The translations under genes were made by a program, and so were the position numbers. Positions 1 to 9,143 of a stretch of DNA of 64,000 bases are shown in pieces (position 1 is the first letter of the stretch; each line of letters opens with the position of its first letter). The notes beneath the pieces were generated by a model that saw only the letters and a list, made by a program, of their open reading frames with translations, had not been told where the DNA came from and ran no database searches. Source of the DNA: CAWALV01 sp963782965 (GTDB lineage Bacteria; Actinomycetota; Actinomycetes; Acidothermales; Acidothermaceae); the NCBI GenBank assembly GCA_963782965.1, contig CAWALV010000002.1:124001-188000 (forward strand), given 5' to 3'.

Positions 1-459
1 CCGCCGCCAACCAGTACCGGGTAGACCCTGGCCCGGTACTCATCGATCAGGCCCAACTCGGCCGCCTCGGCGGCCAGCGTCGCACCGCCGATGGCGATAT
101 CGCCCTCCACCGGTTCGGCTCGCAACCGCTCGATCTCCCCCGCCACGTCACCACGGGCCAGCCTCGCGTTGCCCTGAACTGCCGACAGCGTCGTGGAGAA
201 GACCACTTTGGGCAGCGCCTTCCACAGTGCCGCCCATTCGAGCATCGAGTCGTCGAGCGATGGGTCGGAGTCGGCTGTCTCCCAGTACAGCATCGTCTCG
301 TACAGCCGACGCCCCAACAGATAGACGCCGACCTGTCGTGATCTCGTCAGTGACGAAGCGAAAGACCTCATCGCCGGGCACCGTCCAGGTGAAGTCGCCG
401 TCCGGCCCGACGATGTAGCCGTCGAGCGAGACGCCCATCGAATAGGTCACGCTGCGCAT
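1..459 (-). pseudogene. Dihydrofolate reductase family protein (RibD C-terminal type), frameshifted and cut by window edge
   Basis: The N-terminus (MRSVTYSMGVSLDGY, with GPDGDFTW) is the opening of the RibD C-terminal/DHFR-like family, a group of NADPH-dependent reductases with varied substrates. After VTDEI, near position 340, the reading frame breaks. The expected continuation (VGVYLLGRRLYETMLYWETA, then LDDSMLEWAALW and IAIGGATLAAEAAELGLIDE) is fully readable in another frame down to base 1. So the gene is complete in content apart from one indel and the 3' end lost at the edge. I chose the ATG at 459 because the family domain starts there; a start at 480 would only add seven unconserved residues. 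The break may be a sequencing error or a recent mutation. Confidence 0.8.
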
Positions 460-551
460 CGCAAGCCCGCCTCGGCTCACCGGTTCACCACCGGTTCACC
501 GGTTCGGCCGTCCGGCCGGTGGGGCTCACCCACCGGCCGGACGGCACCGAA

Positions 552-2459
552 TCAGGGTGCGAGCGCTGCGATCCAGGCCGGCCCACCCGTGCCGAGCCCG
601 GTCACGTCGTCCCAGCCCTTGTTGATGCTCAGCGAGCTGTCCTGGTTGAAGGTGCGCACCGAGTACAGCAACCCCGAGCTGGCGTCGACACCGTTGGCGT
701 AGTCGACGCGAACGTCGCCCTCCGACTTCGGCTTGCCCTTGACGTCGTTGAACGCGCCGGGGTTGTTGTAGATCACCGGGTTGAGCAGCCCGACCGCCGA
801 GCCCGCGTTCTCGATCGCCAACGCGGTGAGGCCCGCGAACAGCGGCGACGCGAGGCTGGTGCCACCGATGCGGTACTGGTCGTAGTACTTGCCGTCGGGG
901 AAGGTCTGCGTCTCCCCGATCAGCATGCCGGTGTTCGGGTCGGCGTCCATCGCGACGTCAGGCACCCCGCGATACGCGCCGGGCACCGCCGACCCCTGGT
1001 AGCTCGGCTTGTTGAACAGCGACGAGAAGCCGCCGCCCGAGCCGTACAGGAATCCGACCGGGTTCCAGCTGCTGCCGTTGCTCGACAACGAGTACTTGAC
1101 CGTGCCCCAGCCGGTCTCGTCGATGATCTGGCCACTGCTGCCGATCTCGGTCGACGTGCCGCCGACGCTGGTCACGTACGGGTCGGACGTCGGGTAGTCG
1201 GCCTGCCGGTAGCCGGTGTTCGCCAGCTCGTCGCCGTTGTCACCGGAGGAGAACATGAAGCTGATGCCCTCGATCGCACCCTGGAGGAACACGGCTTCGT
1301 ACGCCGGGATGATGCTGGCGTCCTCGCCTTCCTCTGGCTCGCCCCAGGAGTTGGTCACCAGCTGCGCCTGGTCGTCGATGACCACTTGGGCCAGCGCATC
1401 GAGCAGGTCGTTGTCCAAGCAGCTCGCGGCGCCGTAGTAGTGGATGTTCGCACCGGGCGCCATCGCGTGAACCGCTTCGACGTCAAGTGTCTCCTCGCCG
1501 TACCAACCCGACGGGCCGCACAGGCCACCGTGGTTGAACGACGCGGCCTTGGTCTGGGTGAACTGGCCGGGCGCGTAGCTGCCGTCGCCGTTGTTCGTCG
1601 CGTAGGTCTGCGCGTCGGAGACGATCTTCGGCGACGCGTACGCGTCGGTGATCGCCACGGTCACGCCGCTCCCGTCGAGTGACGTGCCGCCCTCGTAGGC
1701 CGCGCGCAGGTAGGGGCCGGTGTAGCCGCACGGCGCGTAGGCCAGCGTCTTGCCGTCGAACTGCGGCAGCGGCGTCGAGAAGTCGGCCTCGTACTTGGCC
1801 TTGACCTGGCCGTAGTAGATCGAGCACGGCCGCGCGTTACGGAAGCCGGGCGGCGGAGCAGCGGCGGGCTTCGGTGGCGTGGCGTAGTGCTGGGAGGTGT
1901 CGAGCCCTTCGACCGTCAGCACGCTGGACGCGAGCGAAGCGGGCAGGCTGACCGCGCCGGCCGGCGCTTGCACGACCGCGCCGTCGTGCTTGTAGCGGTT
2001 GATCGTGACGCCGAACGCCTGCTCGGCCTCGGCGACGGTTCCGGTGAAGGCGACGTAGCTGTTCTGCGCGCCCGTCGCGGTGACCGTCAGCCCGTTGCTG
2101 CTCAAGTAGTCACTGACCGCCTGCACGGAGGCTGCCGTGGGCGCGTACTGGGCCTGGTACTGCGCCGCAGTCAAGAATTGCCGGTAGTTCGCGCTGCCCG
2201 GCGTCGAGATCGACGTGGCCAGCGACGCCAGCGCGCTGAGGCCGCCCTGTGGCGCGAGGTAGACGCGGGCATCGACCTTCGCGTGCGAGGCCGGCTTGCC
2301 TGCCTTCGCTGCCTTCGCCGTCCAGCTGGGTGCGGTTGCGGGCAGCTGCTTCGTGGCCCCTGCCGATGGCGGTGCGGCGGCGATGAGGCCGCCCATGAGC
2401 GTGCCCATCACCACCCCGGCCGAGACCACCCGGAAGGTTCGCGTTCGATACATCCTCAT
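552..2459 (-). CDS. Secreted S53 family serine-carboxyl peptidase (sedolisin/kumamolisin-like)
   Basis: Encodes 635 residues: a signal peptide (about 1-35), a pro-kumamolisin activation domain (about 55-200) and an S53 catalytic domain. The S53 catalytic set is visible: Glu322 and Asp326 in GEETLDVEAVHAMAP, the oxyanion Asp407 in SSGDNGDE, and the nucleophile Ser535 in GGTSLASP. The C-terminal calcium-site motif is present as NDVKGK and later GWDDVTGLGT. The family is made as zymogens that self-activate outside the cell, usually at acid pH, and degrade proteins. The start at 2459 is preferred because GGAGGGG lies nine bases upstream; the frame stays open further upstream without a better site. 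It is monocistronic, with its own gap on both sides. Confidence 0.93.
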   Translation of the reverse strand: MRMYRTRTFRVVSAGVVMGTLMGGLIAAAPPSAGATKQLPATAPSWTAKAAKAGKPASHAKVDARVYLAPQGGLSALASLATSISTPGSANYRQFLTAAQYQAQYAPTAASVQAVSDYLSSNGLTVTATGAQNSYVAFTGTVAEAEQAFGVTINRYKHDGAVVQAPAGAVSLPASLASSVLTVEGLDTSQHYATPPKPAAAPPPGFRNARPCSIYYGQVKAKYEADFSTPLPQFDGKTLAYAPCGYTGPYLRAAYEGGTSLDGSGVTVAITDAYASPKIVSDAQTYATNNGDGSYAPGQFTQTKAASFNHGGLCGPSGWYGEETLDVEAVHAMAPGANIHYYGAASCLDNDLLDALAQVVIDDQAQLVTNSWGEPEEGEDASIIPAYEAVFLQGAIEGISFMFSSGDNGDELANTGYRQADYPTSDPYVTSVGGTSTEIGSSGQIIDETGWGTVKYSLSSNGSSWNPVGFLYGSGGGFSSLFNKPSYQGSAVPGAYRGVPDVAMDADPNTGMLIGETQTFPDGKYYDQYRIGGTSLASPLFAGLTALAIENAGSAVGLLNPVIYNNPGAFNDVKGKPKSEGDVRVDYANGVDASSGLLYSVRTFNQDSSLSINKGWDDVTGLGTGGPAWIAALAP

Positions 2460-2600
2460 TGGGACCATCCCCTCCATCTCTGCGGTCATGAACACCAGAC
2501 GGCCCACGGCGTCGCAGGATGTGAGGTTTGCCGGAGCTGGTCGGATACTTGCAGAACTACCGGCCACAACGGAAGAGTGAATTTTCCCGGAAGCGAGCTG

Positions 2601-3059
2601 CTAGGCGTAGTAGCGGTGAACCACCTGGGCCACGCACACCGGTTTTTCCGATCCGTCTCGTTCGATGACGGCGTCGATCACGGCCTCGACGCCGCCTTTG
2701 ACGTCGACCACCGACACCAGCGTCGCGCCGAGACGTATCCGCGAACCGACCGGAACCGGTGCCGGGAAGCGGACCTTGTTCAGGCCGTAGTTCACTGCCA
2801 TGGTGATGCCGCGCAGTTCTACCAGCTGGCTCCACATCGCGATGAGGAGCGACAGGGTCAAGAAGCCGTGCGCGATCGGGCCGCCGAACGGCCCCACCTT
2901 CGCCCGCTCGACGTCGACGTGGATCCACTGGTGATCATCAGTCGCGTCGGCGAACGTGTCGATGCGCTCCTGGGCGATCTCCAGCCATTCGCTGTAGCCG
3001 AGGTGCTCGCCGGCGCGGGCGCGCAATTCGTCCAGGCCGTTGACGATCAGGGTGCTCAT
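2601..3059 (-). CDS. MaoC-type (R)-specific enoyl-CoA hydratase/dehydratase
   Basis: A 152-residue single hotdog-fold protein. Asp42 and His47 in ATDDHQWIHVD match the catalytic Asp/His pair of PhaJ-type hydratases, and PIAHGFLTLSL is the following conserved helix. The family reversibly hydrates 2-enoyl-CoA. It is the last gene of a minus-strand run: its start lies 11 bases beyond the stop of the acyl-CoA ligase gene, so the two are almost certainly co-transcribed. I took the start at MSTLIVNGL (3059) rather than an in-frame ATG 33 bases further upstream that would overlap the ligase gene. The specific substrate cannot be read from sequence; the operon suggests a carboxylic acid degradation pathway. 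Confidence 0.9.
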   Translation of the reverse strand: MSTLIVNGLDELRARAGEHLGYSEWLEIAQERIDTFADATDDHQWIHVDVERAKVGPFGGPIAHGFLTLSLLIAMWSQLVELRGITMAVNYGLNKVRFPAPVPVGSRIRLGATLVSVVDVKGGVEAVIDAVIERDGSEKPVCVAQVVHRYYA

Positions 3060-3069
3060 CGGGCGTCTC

Positions 3070-4593
3070 CTAGGGCTCGCCGAAGCTCTCACGCAGGCGG
3101 GCGCGGAGCAGCTTTCCGGTGGCGGTGCGCGGAATGGCGTCGACCACGACGATCGACTTCGGAATCTTGTAGTTCGCGATCTTTCCGGTCAACGAGCCGA
3201 GGATCTCCTCGGCGGTCGCCGACTCGCCGGGCCGCAGAACGACAACGGCCCGCCCGACCTCTCCCCACCGCTCGTCGGGCACGCCGATGACAGCGCAGTC
3301 GGCTACGGCGGGATTCTCGTGGATCGACTTCTCGACCTCGACGGGGTAGACGTTCTCCCCACCCGAGATGAACATGTCCTTGAGCCGGTCGACGACCGTG
3401 AGGTACCCCTCGTCGTCCACGACCGCGACGTCGCCGGAGTGGAACCAGCCGTCGGAGAACGCCGCCGCCGTCTCGGCGGGTTGTCGCCAGTAGCCACTCG
3501 TCACGTTCGGCCCGCGGATCACCACCTCACCGAGCTCACCGGCAGTGGCCTCCCCGCCGTCCGCCCGAACGACGCGGACGTCGGTGAAGAAGCACGGCGT
3601 GCCGGCAGAACCGACCTTGCGGGTGCTGTCGGCCGCGCGCAGGAAGAGCGCACCGGGTGAGGTCTCGGTGAGCCCGTAACCCTGCAGGAACACCAGGCCC
3701 CGCTCTTGATACGTCCGAATGAGCGACTCCGGCACCGGCGCGCCGCCGCACATGAGGATGCGCACCGACGACAGGTCGGCCGCGGCCCAACGCGGCGACT
3801 GGCTCATCGCGTGGAACATCGTCGGGACGCCGAACATCCAGGTAACCCGCTGCTCTGCGATGAGGTCGAACGCGCGCGATGCGTCGAACGACGACATCAG
3901 CACCGACCGGCCGCCCTTCAGGAACGTCGGCAGGAACAGCTGATTCAGCGCCGCCGTATGGAACATCGGCGCACTGACCAGGCTCACCTCGTCACCACCG
4001 ACGTCGACGTCGAGCAGCATGTTGTAGCAGTTCCACGTGATGTTGCCGTGGGTGAGCATGACGCCTTTGGGTCGCCCGGTGGTTCCGGACGTGTACTGGA
4101 TCATGCACACGTCGTCGAGCGAAAGCGACTCCTCGACCGGCTCGCCGCTGCCGGCGATGAACTCGTCGTACGGTCGCGAACCTGCGACCGCATCCGACGC
4201 ATCGACGGCAACGTACTCGCGGACGCCGACCAGCTCGCGCAGCGTCGCCACTGCCTCGGCGTACGCCGGTGCCCACAGCAGGACGAGCGGGTCGGCGTCA
4301 TTGAGTTGGGCGGCCAGCTCGGGAACCGCGAGCCGGGTGTTGAGCGGCACGAAGATCGCACCGAGCAGGCCGCTGGCGAACAACGCGTCGGCAAGCACCG
4401 GGTGGTTCGGGCCGAGGTAGGCGACCCGGTCACCCTTACCGACGCCCGCGCTCCGCAGCGCAATGGCAAGCCGAGCACAGCGATCGGCCATCTCGGCATA
4501 CGTGAGGCTCTGGCTCTCGTGGACGACGGCGAGCCGGTGCGGGGTCATGCGCGCTCGCCGCGCGGGCCAGGAGCCGATTCCTTCGTTGCGCAC
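3070..4593 (-). CDS. AMP-dependent acyl-CoA synthetase (fatty/aromatic acid CoA ligase family)
   Basis: A 507-residue ANL-superfamily enzyme that would adenylate a carboxylic acid and transfer it to CoA. Motifs in order are the P-loop YTSGTTGRPKG (167-177), GYGLTETSPG, the hinge region HSGDVAVVDDEGYLTVVDR, KDMFISGGENVYPVEVE, and the catalytic lysine Lys494 in RTATGK. Length and motif spacing are normal for a full enzyme. The start is GTG at 4593, six bases after the amidohydrolase stop, and the MaoC gene follows 11 bases after its own stop. The order SDR, amidohydrolase, ligase, hydratase suggests a beta-oxidation-like route for a ring-cleavage or branched acid. That pathway is inference; the family is not. 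Confidence 0.92.
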   Translation of the reverse strand: MRNEGIGSWPARRARMTPHRLAVVHESQSLTYAEMADRCARLAIALRSAGVGKGDRVAYLGPNHPVLADALFASGLLGAIFVPLNTRLAVPELAAQLNDADPLVLLWAPAYAEAVATLRELVGVREYVAVDASDAVAGSRPYDEFIAGSGEPVEESLSLDDVCMIQYTSGTTGRPKGVMLTHGNITWNCYNMLLDVDVGGDEVSLVSAPMFHTAALNQLFLPTFLKGGRSVLMSSFDASRAFDLIAEQRVTWMFGVPTMFHAMSQSPRWAAADLSSVRILMCGGAPVPESLIRTYQERGLVFLQGYGLTETSPGALFLRAADSTRKVGSAGTPCFFTDVRVVRADGGEATAGELGEVVIRGPNVTSGYWRQPAETAAAFSDGWFHSGDVAVVDDEGYLTVVDRLKDMFISGGENVYPVEVEKSIHENPAVADCAVIGVPDERWGEVGRAVVVLRPGESATAEEILGSLTGKIANYKIPKSIVVVDAIPRTATGKLLRARLRESFGEP

Positions 4594-4599
4594 CGCGAA

Positions 4600-5469
4600 T
4601 CAGCTCTTCGCGAGGCCGAGGAGGCGCGCCGCGTTCTCTTTCAGAATCAGCGGGCGCACTTCCGGCTTGATGTCGAGCGCTTCGAAGTCTGCGAGCCACC
4701 GATCGGGTGTGATGATCGGGTAGTCGGAACCGAAGAGCACCTTGTGCTTGAGCAGCGTGTTGGCGTACCTGACCAGTTGCGGTGGGAAGTACTTCGGCGA
4801 CCATCCCGAAAGGTCGATGTAGACGTTCGGCTTGTGCGTCGCGACGGCCAGCGCTTCGTCCTGCCAAGGAAATGACGGGTGCGCGAGCACGATCTGCAGA
4901 TCGGGAAAGTCGACCGCCACGTCGTCGAGCGCGAGCGGGTTCGAATACCCGAGCCGGATCCCGCCGCCACCGCGAACGCCCGCGCCGATGCCGGTTTGCC
5001 CGGTGTGGAACAGCGCCGGGACGCCGAGCTCCTGCACGGCCTCGTAGAGCGGGTACGCCATCCGGTCGTTGGGGTGAAACCCTTGCAGCGACGGGTGAAA
5101 CTTGAATCCGCGGACGCCGAACTCCTCGACCAGACGCCGCGCCTGGCGCACGCCGGCGCGACCCCGCCACGGGTCGATGCTCGCGAAGGGAATCAGCACG
5201 TCGGCATGCTCGGCACACGATGCTGCGACCTCTTCGTTGGCGATCGGCGGATGGCCAGTGGCGCTCTCGGCGTCGACGGTGAACACGACCGCCGCGATTC
5301 GGCGTTGCCGGTAGTAGGCAGCCATCTGCGGGATCGTCGGATGCGAATCCTCGGCACCGAAGTGGGCGGCCTTCGCCTCCTCCAGTTCGGCGTTGAGGGA
5401 GAAGTGGCCGTCCGCCGACACCTCGGCGTGCGTGTGCACGTCGATCGCGACGAGGTCGTCGAGGTTCAC
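4600..5469 (-). CDS. Amidohydrolase family protein (ACMSD/amidohydrolase-2 type)
   Basis: A 289-residue TIM-barrel metal hydrolase. Metal ligands typical of the amidohydrolase-2 family are visible: His12 and His14 in VHTHAE, His155 in FHTGQTG, His197 in LAHPSFPW and Asp249 in FGSDYP. Family members decarboxylate or hydrolyse small carboxylic acids, such as aminocarboxymuconate semialdehyde and gamma-resorcylate. GTG at 5469 is used as the start, four bases after the SDR stop, so it is the second gene of the operon. Its place beside an acyl-CoA ligase and a MaoC hydratase fits a decarboxylation or ring-product step, but the substrate is unknown. Confidence 0.88.
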   Translation of the reverse strand: MNLDDLVAIDVHTHAEVSADGHFSLNAELEEAKAAHFGAEDSHPTIPQMAAYYRQRRIAAVVFTVDAESATGHPPIANEEVAASCAEHADVLIPFASIDPWRGRAGVRQARRLVEEFGVRGFKFHPSLQGFHPNDRMAYPLYEAVQELGVPALFHTGQTGIGAGVRGGGGIRLGYSNPLALDDVAVDFPDLQIVLAHPSFPWQDEALAVATHKPNVYIDLSGWSPKYFPPQLVRYANTLLKHKVLFGSDYPIITPDRWLADFEALDIKPEVRPLILKENAARLLGLAKS

Positions 5470-5473
5470 CGCG

Positions 5474-6394
5474 TCACGCCTCGGCCTGCTTCGGCGCCGG
5501 AATTCCTACCGTCTGCGGCTCGCGGCCGACCGTCGTCGCCCACGCATCGGCGATCGCGTCGGGGTCCCACCCGCCATCGTGGAAGGCGACCGCGACCTCC
5601 TGCGGGTGCGACCACAACGACAACCGATCGCCGCCGATTCCGATGCACTGGCCGGTGACGCCTTTCGCGGCCGCCGACGCGAGGAACACCACCAACGCTG
5701 CGGCGTCGGCCGGCGTGCCGAAGCCCTCCGACCGGCGCAACCACGGGGGCAGCGGCTCACCGCGTTCTTGCCACGCCTCGACGTAGGGCGCGAACGCGGG
5801 AATGGTCGACGTCATCGCCGTTGCCGCGACCGGGACGATGCCGTTCACAGTGATGCCGGCTCGCGCGCACTCCATCGACCAGGTTCGGACCATCCCGATG
5901 ATGCCCGCCTTCGCGGCGGAGTAGTTCGTCTGCCCGAAGTTGCCGCGCTGCCCGGCGGGTGAGCCGACGAGGATCAGCCGGCCGCCTTCGCCGCGCTCGC
6001 GCATATGCTGCACCGCGGCCCGCGCGCAGGTGAAGGTGCCGCGTAGATGCACCTGCACGACAGCGTCGAAGTCGTCGTCCGACATCTTCCATAACACCTT
6101 GTCGCGCAGGATTCCGGCGTTGGTGACGAGCACATCGAGACGCCCGAACGCATCGACAGCGGCACCGACCAAACCCTCGGCGGCCTCGGAACTGCCGACC
6201 GCCGCCGCATACGGGACGGCTTTGCCGCCCTGGCTCGCGATCTGGTCGACCGCTTCTTTCGCGACCCCTTCGTCGACGTCGTTCACGACGACGGCCGCGC
6301 CGGCCGCGGCCAGCGCCGAAGCGTAGGCGAGGCCGAGGCCGCGACCCGCGCCGGTCACGATCGCCACCGAACCCTCCAGCAACCCCTCCGGCAT
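5474..6394 (-). CDS. Short-chain dehydrogenase/reductase (SDR)
   Basis: A 306-residue classical SDR. The cofactor motif TGAGRGLG is at 14-21, NAG at 92-94, and the catalytic Ser145, Tyr158 and Lys162 stand in GSPAG and YSAAK. An acidic Asp39 after the second strand (VVVNDVDEG) favours NAD over NADP. It is longer than the usual 250 residues because of a C-terminal extension, as in SDRs related to multifunctional peroxisomal 3-hydroxyacyl-CoA dehydrogenases. The start at 6394 has AGAGGAG five bases upstream. It is the first gene of the four-gene operon. With MaoC downstream it could catalyse the hydration/dehydrogenation pair of a beta-oxidation cycle. Confidence 0.92.
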   Translation of the reverse strand: MPEGLLEGSVAIVTGAGRGLGLAYASALAAAGAAVVVNDVDEGVAKEAVDQIASQGGKAVPYAAAVGSSEAAEGLVGAAVDAFGRLDVLVTNAGILRDKVLWKMSDDDFDAVVQVHLRGTFTCARAAVQHMRERGEGGRLILVGSPAGQRGNFGQTNYSAAKAGIIGMVRTWSMECARAGITVNGIVPVAATAMTSTIPAFAPYVEAWQERGEPLPPWLRRSEGFGTPADAAALVVFLASAAAKGVTGQCIGIGGDRLSLWSHPQEVAVAFHDGGWDPDAIADAWATTVGREPQTVGIPAPKQAEA

Positions 6395-6508
6395 CGGTGC
6401 TCCTCTTCTCACGTGTCGGCCGGACTACGCAAAGTAGTCAGGTTCCCTGATGATTCCGCAAGTCAGCCACCCGTGCAAGCGGGTCGCACAGCTGCCGCGG
6501 CCGCGCGC

Positions 6509-6943
6509 TCAATGGGGCGGATGCTCCGCCAGCGCCTCCCGGCATACCGAGAGGTTTCGCCGCAGCCGGGCTGCGTCGCGGGCGCTCAGCGGCGCAAGCA
6601 TCTCGGCCTCCAGTTCGGCGACCTTGCCACGGTATCGCTTGAGCAGAGTGCGGCCTTCCGCCGTCAGCGCGAGCACCAGCCGTCGCTTGTCATCGGGGTC
6701 GCGGTGCCGTTCGATGAGACATCGGTCCTGGAGGATCACGACCATGTCGGCCATCGTCTGAGCCGTCACGAACGAATTCCTGGCCAACTGTGCCGAGGTG
6801 AGGTCGGGATGGCGCTCGAGCACCGTCAACGCGGTGTACTGCAACGCGGTCAGCCCGGCCGGGCGGACGATGTCGTCGAGCCGCGAGCGCACGGCAAGTT
6901 CGAGCTGCTTGATGACGTAGAGCAGCGTCGGCGCCGGCGGCAT
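6509..6943 (-). CDS. MarR family transcriptional regulator
   Basis: A 144-residue winged-helix protein of normal MarR length. The recognition region LTSAQLARNSFVTAQTMADMV and the wing RHRDPDDKRRLVLALTAEG are typical. MarR proteins are dimeric repressors released by small phenolic or acyl ligands. The gene lies just upstream of the SDR-amidohydrolase-ligase-MaoC operon in the same direction, with a gap of about 115 bases, so it is a reasonable candidate regulator of that operon. No operator could be assigned. No strong ribosome binding site precedes the ATG, so the start is moderately certain. Confidence 0.9.
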   Translation of the reverse strand: MPPAPTLLYVIKQLELAVRSRLDDIVRPAGLTALQYTALTVLERHPDLTSAQLARNSFVTAQTMADMVVILQDRCLIERHRDPDDKRRLVLALTAEGRTLLKRYRGKVAELEAEMLAPLSARDAARLRRNLSVCREALAEHPPH

Positions 6944-7017
6944 AGCGAGAGGCTACCCGGCCGTTGGACGCCGGTAAGGCCCTCGGCCCGCCGGCGCCCA
7001 ACAGCCGAGCGCTGGTG

Positions 7018-8406
7018 CTACTTCCTCGTGTTGTTCTGGTACGGCGGGTTCACGCCGGTCAGGGGTCCCGGGTTGTAACGGACGAACCGCGCTTCCCCGA
7101 GCCCGAGTTCGGTCGCGACCCGGTCGAGGCGCTTAGGCTCGGCCAGCGAACCCCAGTGACCGGTGTCGACCCGCTTGTCGATGGCCAGCACGCCTGCGAC
7201 GAGTTCGGCCGGGCTGAAGTTGCAGTGCCCGACGCTCGCGACGTACACCTGGCGCAGCAGCTCGCGGCTGCCGGCCTTGCGCACCTGCTCGGCGTAGAAG
7301 TGCTCCTGCTGCACGGGAACCAGCTGGTCGGAGATCGTGTGCATGTCGAGCTCGGGCACCGCCAGGTGTCCGGTGGGCACCGACGACTGCACGAGCGACT
7401 TCACGGCGTCCGGGTCAGCCTTGATGTTCGCGTGCTGGGTGAGGTTCTCGAGGTCGCCGCCCAGATTCAACCCAGCAGCGTGGTAGAGCGCCTCGACCTC
7501 GTGCTTGTACGGCGAGTAGCGCAGCAGTTGGGCGAAGTTCACGCCCTGGGTCCACGTCGCGCTACCGCCCGCCGCTTGGTCGATCGTGGGACGGCCGAAC
7601 TCGACGAAGTCCATGGTGCTGAACGGACCGGTGAACTGGACCTGGTACTGCGCCTCCTCCTGCGCCGCCGGTTCCGTCGCGGGTGCCGGTTGGCCGGCGG
7701 CCCACGGCGCGACGTTCATGAGCGCCATCGCAAGCGCCAACCGGGCGCGGCCAGCCGCGGTCTGCTGGGCCTGCGCGGCCGCTGCGTCGAACGCACCGGC
7801 GGTGGCGAGCGCCTCGCCGGAGTTCGCGAAGCCCACGAGCTGAATCTGCTGGTCGGGCAGCAGCAGCCGGGCCATCGCGTACTCGCCGTCCAGCTGGTAG
7901 TTGTTCAGGTTGATCGCGCCTGCGACGATCCCGCAGGTCGTCAACGCGCCGTCGATTCGACCCGCTCCCTCCTGGGCCTCGAGCGCGCTGATCAGGCCAC
8001 CCATCGAGCTCCCGACCGCGAGCACCCGGCGTGGTGCTTCGGGCAGCACGGTCGACTCGACGGTGGAGAGCGTCTCGAACTGGTCGTGGACCGCGCTGTT
8101 CAGCGCCCACCAGGACCCACTCGGGTCGTAGGACGATCCGGCGAGTGCGTAGCCGCGAGCCAGCAACGCCGACGCGGTGGCGGGGTCAGGGGCGTCCGCC
8201 GCTACCAGCGGGCCGAAGCCATGGCTGTAGAGCAGCAGCGTGCCGTTCCACTCCGCAGGCATGTCCGCGACCCATTGCGCGCCGTCCGCCAAGGTGCCTG
8301 TGACGTGGCTACCCGGTGCTGCCGACGCGGCTGCCACGCCGGTACCGGCCGCGATCGCCGTCGTCACGAGTAGGCCGACGCCCATCGTTGCTCTCAGTAG
8401 TTTCAT
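7018..8406 (-). CDS. Secreted alpha/beta hydrolase
   Basis: A 462-residue exported protein with a signal peptide (about 1-30, ending ASAAPGS). The hydrolase fold is marked by YSHGFG (oxyanion region), the nucleophile elbow VGSSMGG (Ser134), Asp360 in TISDQLVP and His394 in SVGHCNFS, which together form a plausible triad. The middle region (about 215-260) is rich in Ala, Gln and Pro and may be a lid or linker. Substrate is unknown; esterase or tannase-like hydrolases are the nearest families I can suggest. AAGGAGGGCGC immediately upstream of the ATG fixes the start. It stands alone. Confidence 0.88.
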   Translation of the reverse strand: MKLLRATMGVGLLVTTAIAAGTGVAAASAAPGSHVTGTLADGAQWVADMPAEWNGTLLLYSHGFGPLVAADAPDPATASALLARGYALAGSSYDPSGSWWALNSAVHDQFETLSTVESTVLPEAPRRVLAVGSSMGGLISALEAQEGAGRIDGALTTCGIVAGAINLNNYQLDGEYAMARLLLPDQQIQLVGFANSGEALATAGAFDAAAAQAQQTAAGRARLALAMALMNVAPWAAGQPAPATEPAAQEEAQYQVQFTGPFSTMDFVEFGRPTIDQAAGGSATWTQGVNFAQLLRYSPYKHEVEALYHAAGLNLGGDLENLTQHANIKADPDAVKSLVQSSVPTGHLAVPELDMHTISDQLVPVQQEHFYAEQVRKAGSRELLRQVYVASVGHCNFSPAELVAGVLAIDKRVDTGHWGSLAEPKRLDRVATELGLGEARFVRYNPGPLTGVNPPYQNNTRK

Positions 8407-8668
8407 GCGCCCTCCTTCGGGCCAACCGGCCGCGGACCGCCAAGACGCCGGACCGGTGCCGCGGCCGATGCATCGCGGCGCGGCGCGAGGCCGCCCGCAC
8501 GCCGACGATTCGGCGTCGCAAGGCCTTCAGGTTGGGCCCCCGTGCCTCCCTGCGCTCACCGGACCAGCGGGTCCGACTGGTCGTGAATGCTGTCACAGCA
8601 CCGAAGAGATGTACAGGTTTCCTGTTGATTGATTTCGCGGCAGGAAGTCGCCGGATACGAAGGCCTTA
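8407..8668. other. Intergenic region, no gene seen
   Basis: About 260 bases between the start of the secreted hydrolase and the stop of the 112-residue protein. Open frames here show the codon pattern of neither neighbour and no start with a ribosome binding site. It must contain the hydrolase promoter, but I cannot assign boxes with confidence. Confidence 0.5.
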
Positions 8669-9007
8669 CTACCCGGCCACACCGACGGTGCCGGAAACCC
8701 CTTCGACCCAGTTGACGAGCCGGCGCGAGACGCCGAGCACGAGAGTGTGGTCGTGGTGAACGAGCCGCAGGCCGCGCGGATCCCAGGCGGCGCGCCACCC
8801 GGCGAGATCGATGAGGTGGGTGGCCGCCGCGACGAGTGCCTCGCCGCGTTCCGGTTCGGTGTGCGGTTGCTGGTTGGCGCCGAACAGAATGGCCTCGGCC
8901 AGCTGCGCGTCGTCCAACGCCGACAGCTCTTCCAACCGTGCGTCGACGAGAAGCGCCACCGGGGCAAGGCGTAGATCGGTGACGTCGTGGGGATGCTGCT
9001 GGCGCAT
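8669..9007 (-). CDS. Conserved-looking hypothetical protein (112 aa)
   Basis: A small acidic protein with Leu/Ala-rich helices (LAPVALLVDARLEELSALDD), a central FGANQQP and a C-terminal HDHTLVLGVSRRLVNWVEG. I do not recognise a domain. Support for it being a real gene is GGGAGGG three bases before the ATG at 9007 and a GC-rich third codon position. A 396-residue open frame on the same strand covers this area in another frame; it is Arg/Ser-rich and looks like a shadow. The gene is divergent from the NTF2-like gene across 136 bases, so the two may share a control region. Confidence 0.7.
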   Translation of the reverse strand: MRQQHPHDVTDLRLAPVALLVDARLEELSALDDAQLAEAILFGANQQPHTEPERGEALVAAATHLIDLAGWRAAWDPRGLRLVHHDHTLVLGVSRRLVNWVEGVSGTVGVAG

Positions 9008-9143
9008 GATCCCTCCCAGGGATGGCGGCTCTTACTGCAAGAGTCGGGCGCCGGACGGCGATCTACCCAGGGACCATTGGCCCTGATGTGGCAGCCGTTG
9101 TACTCGCCGATCTTCCGACTGCCGGAAACGACAAGGGGATGTC

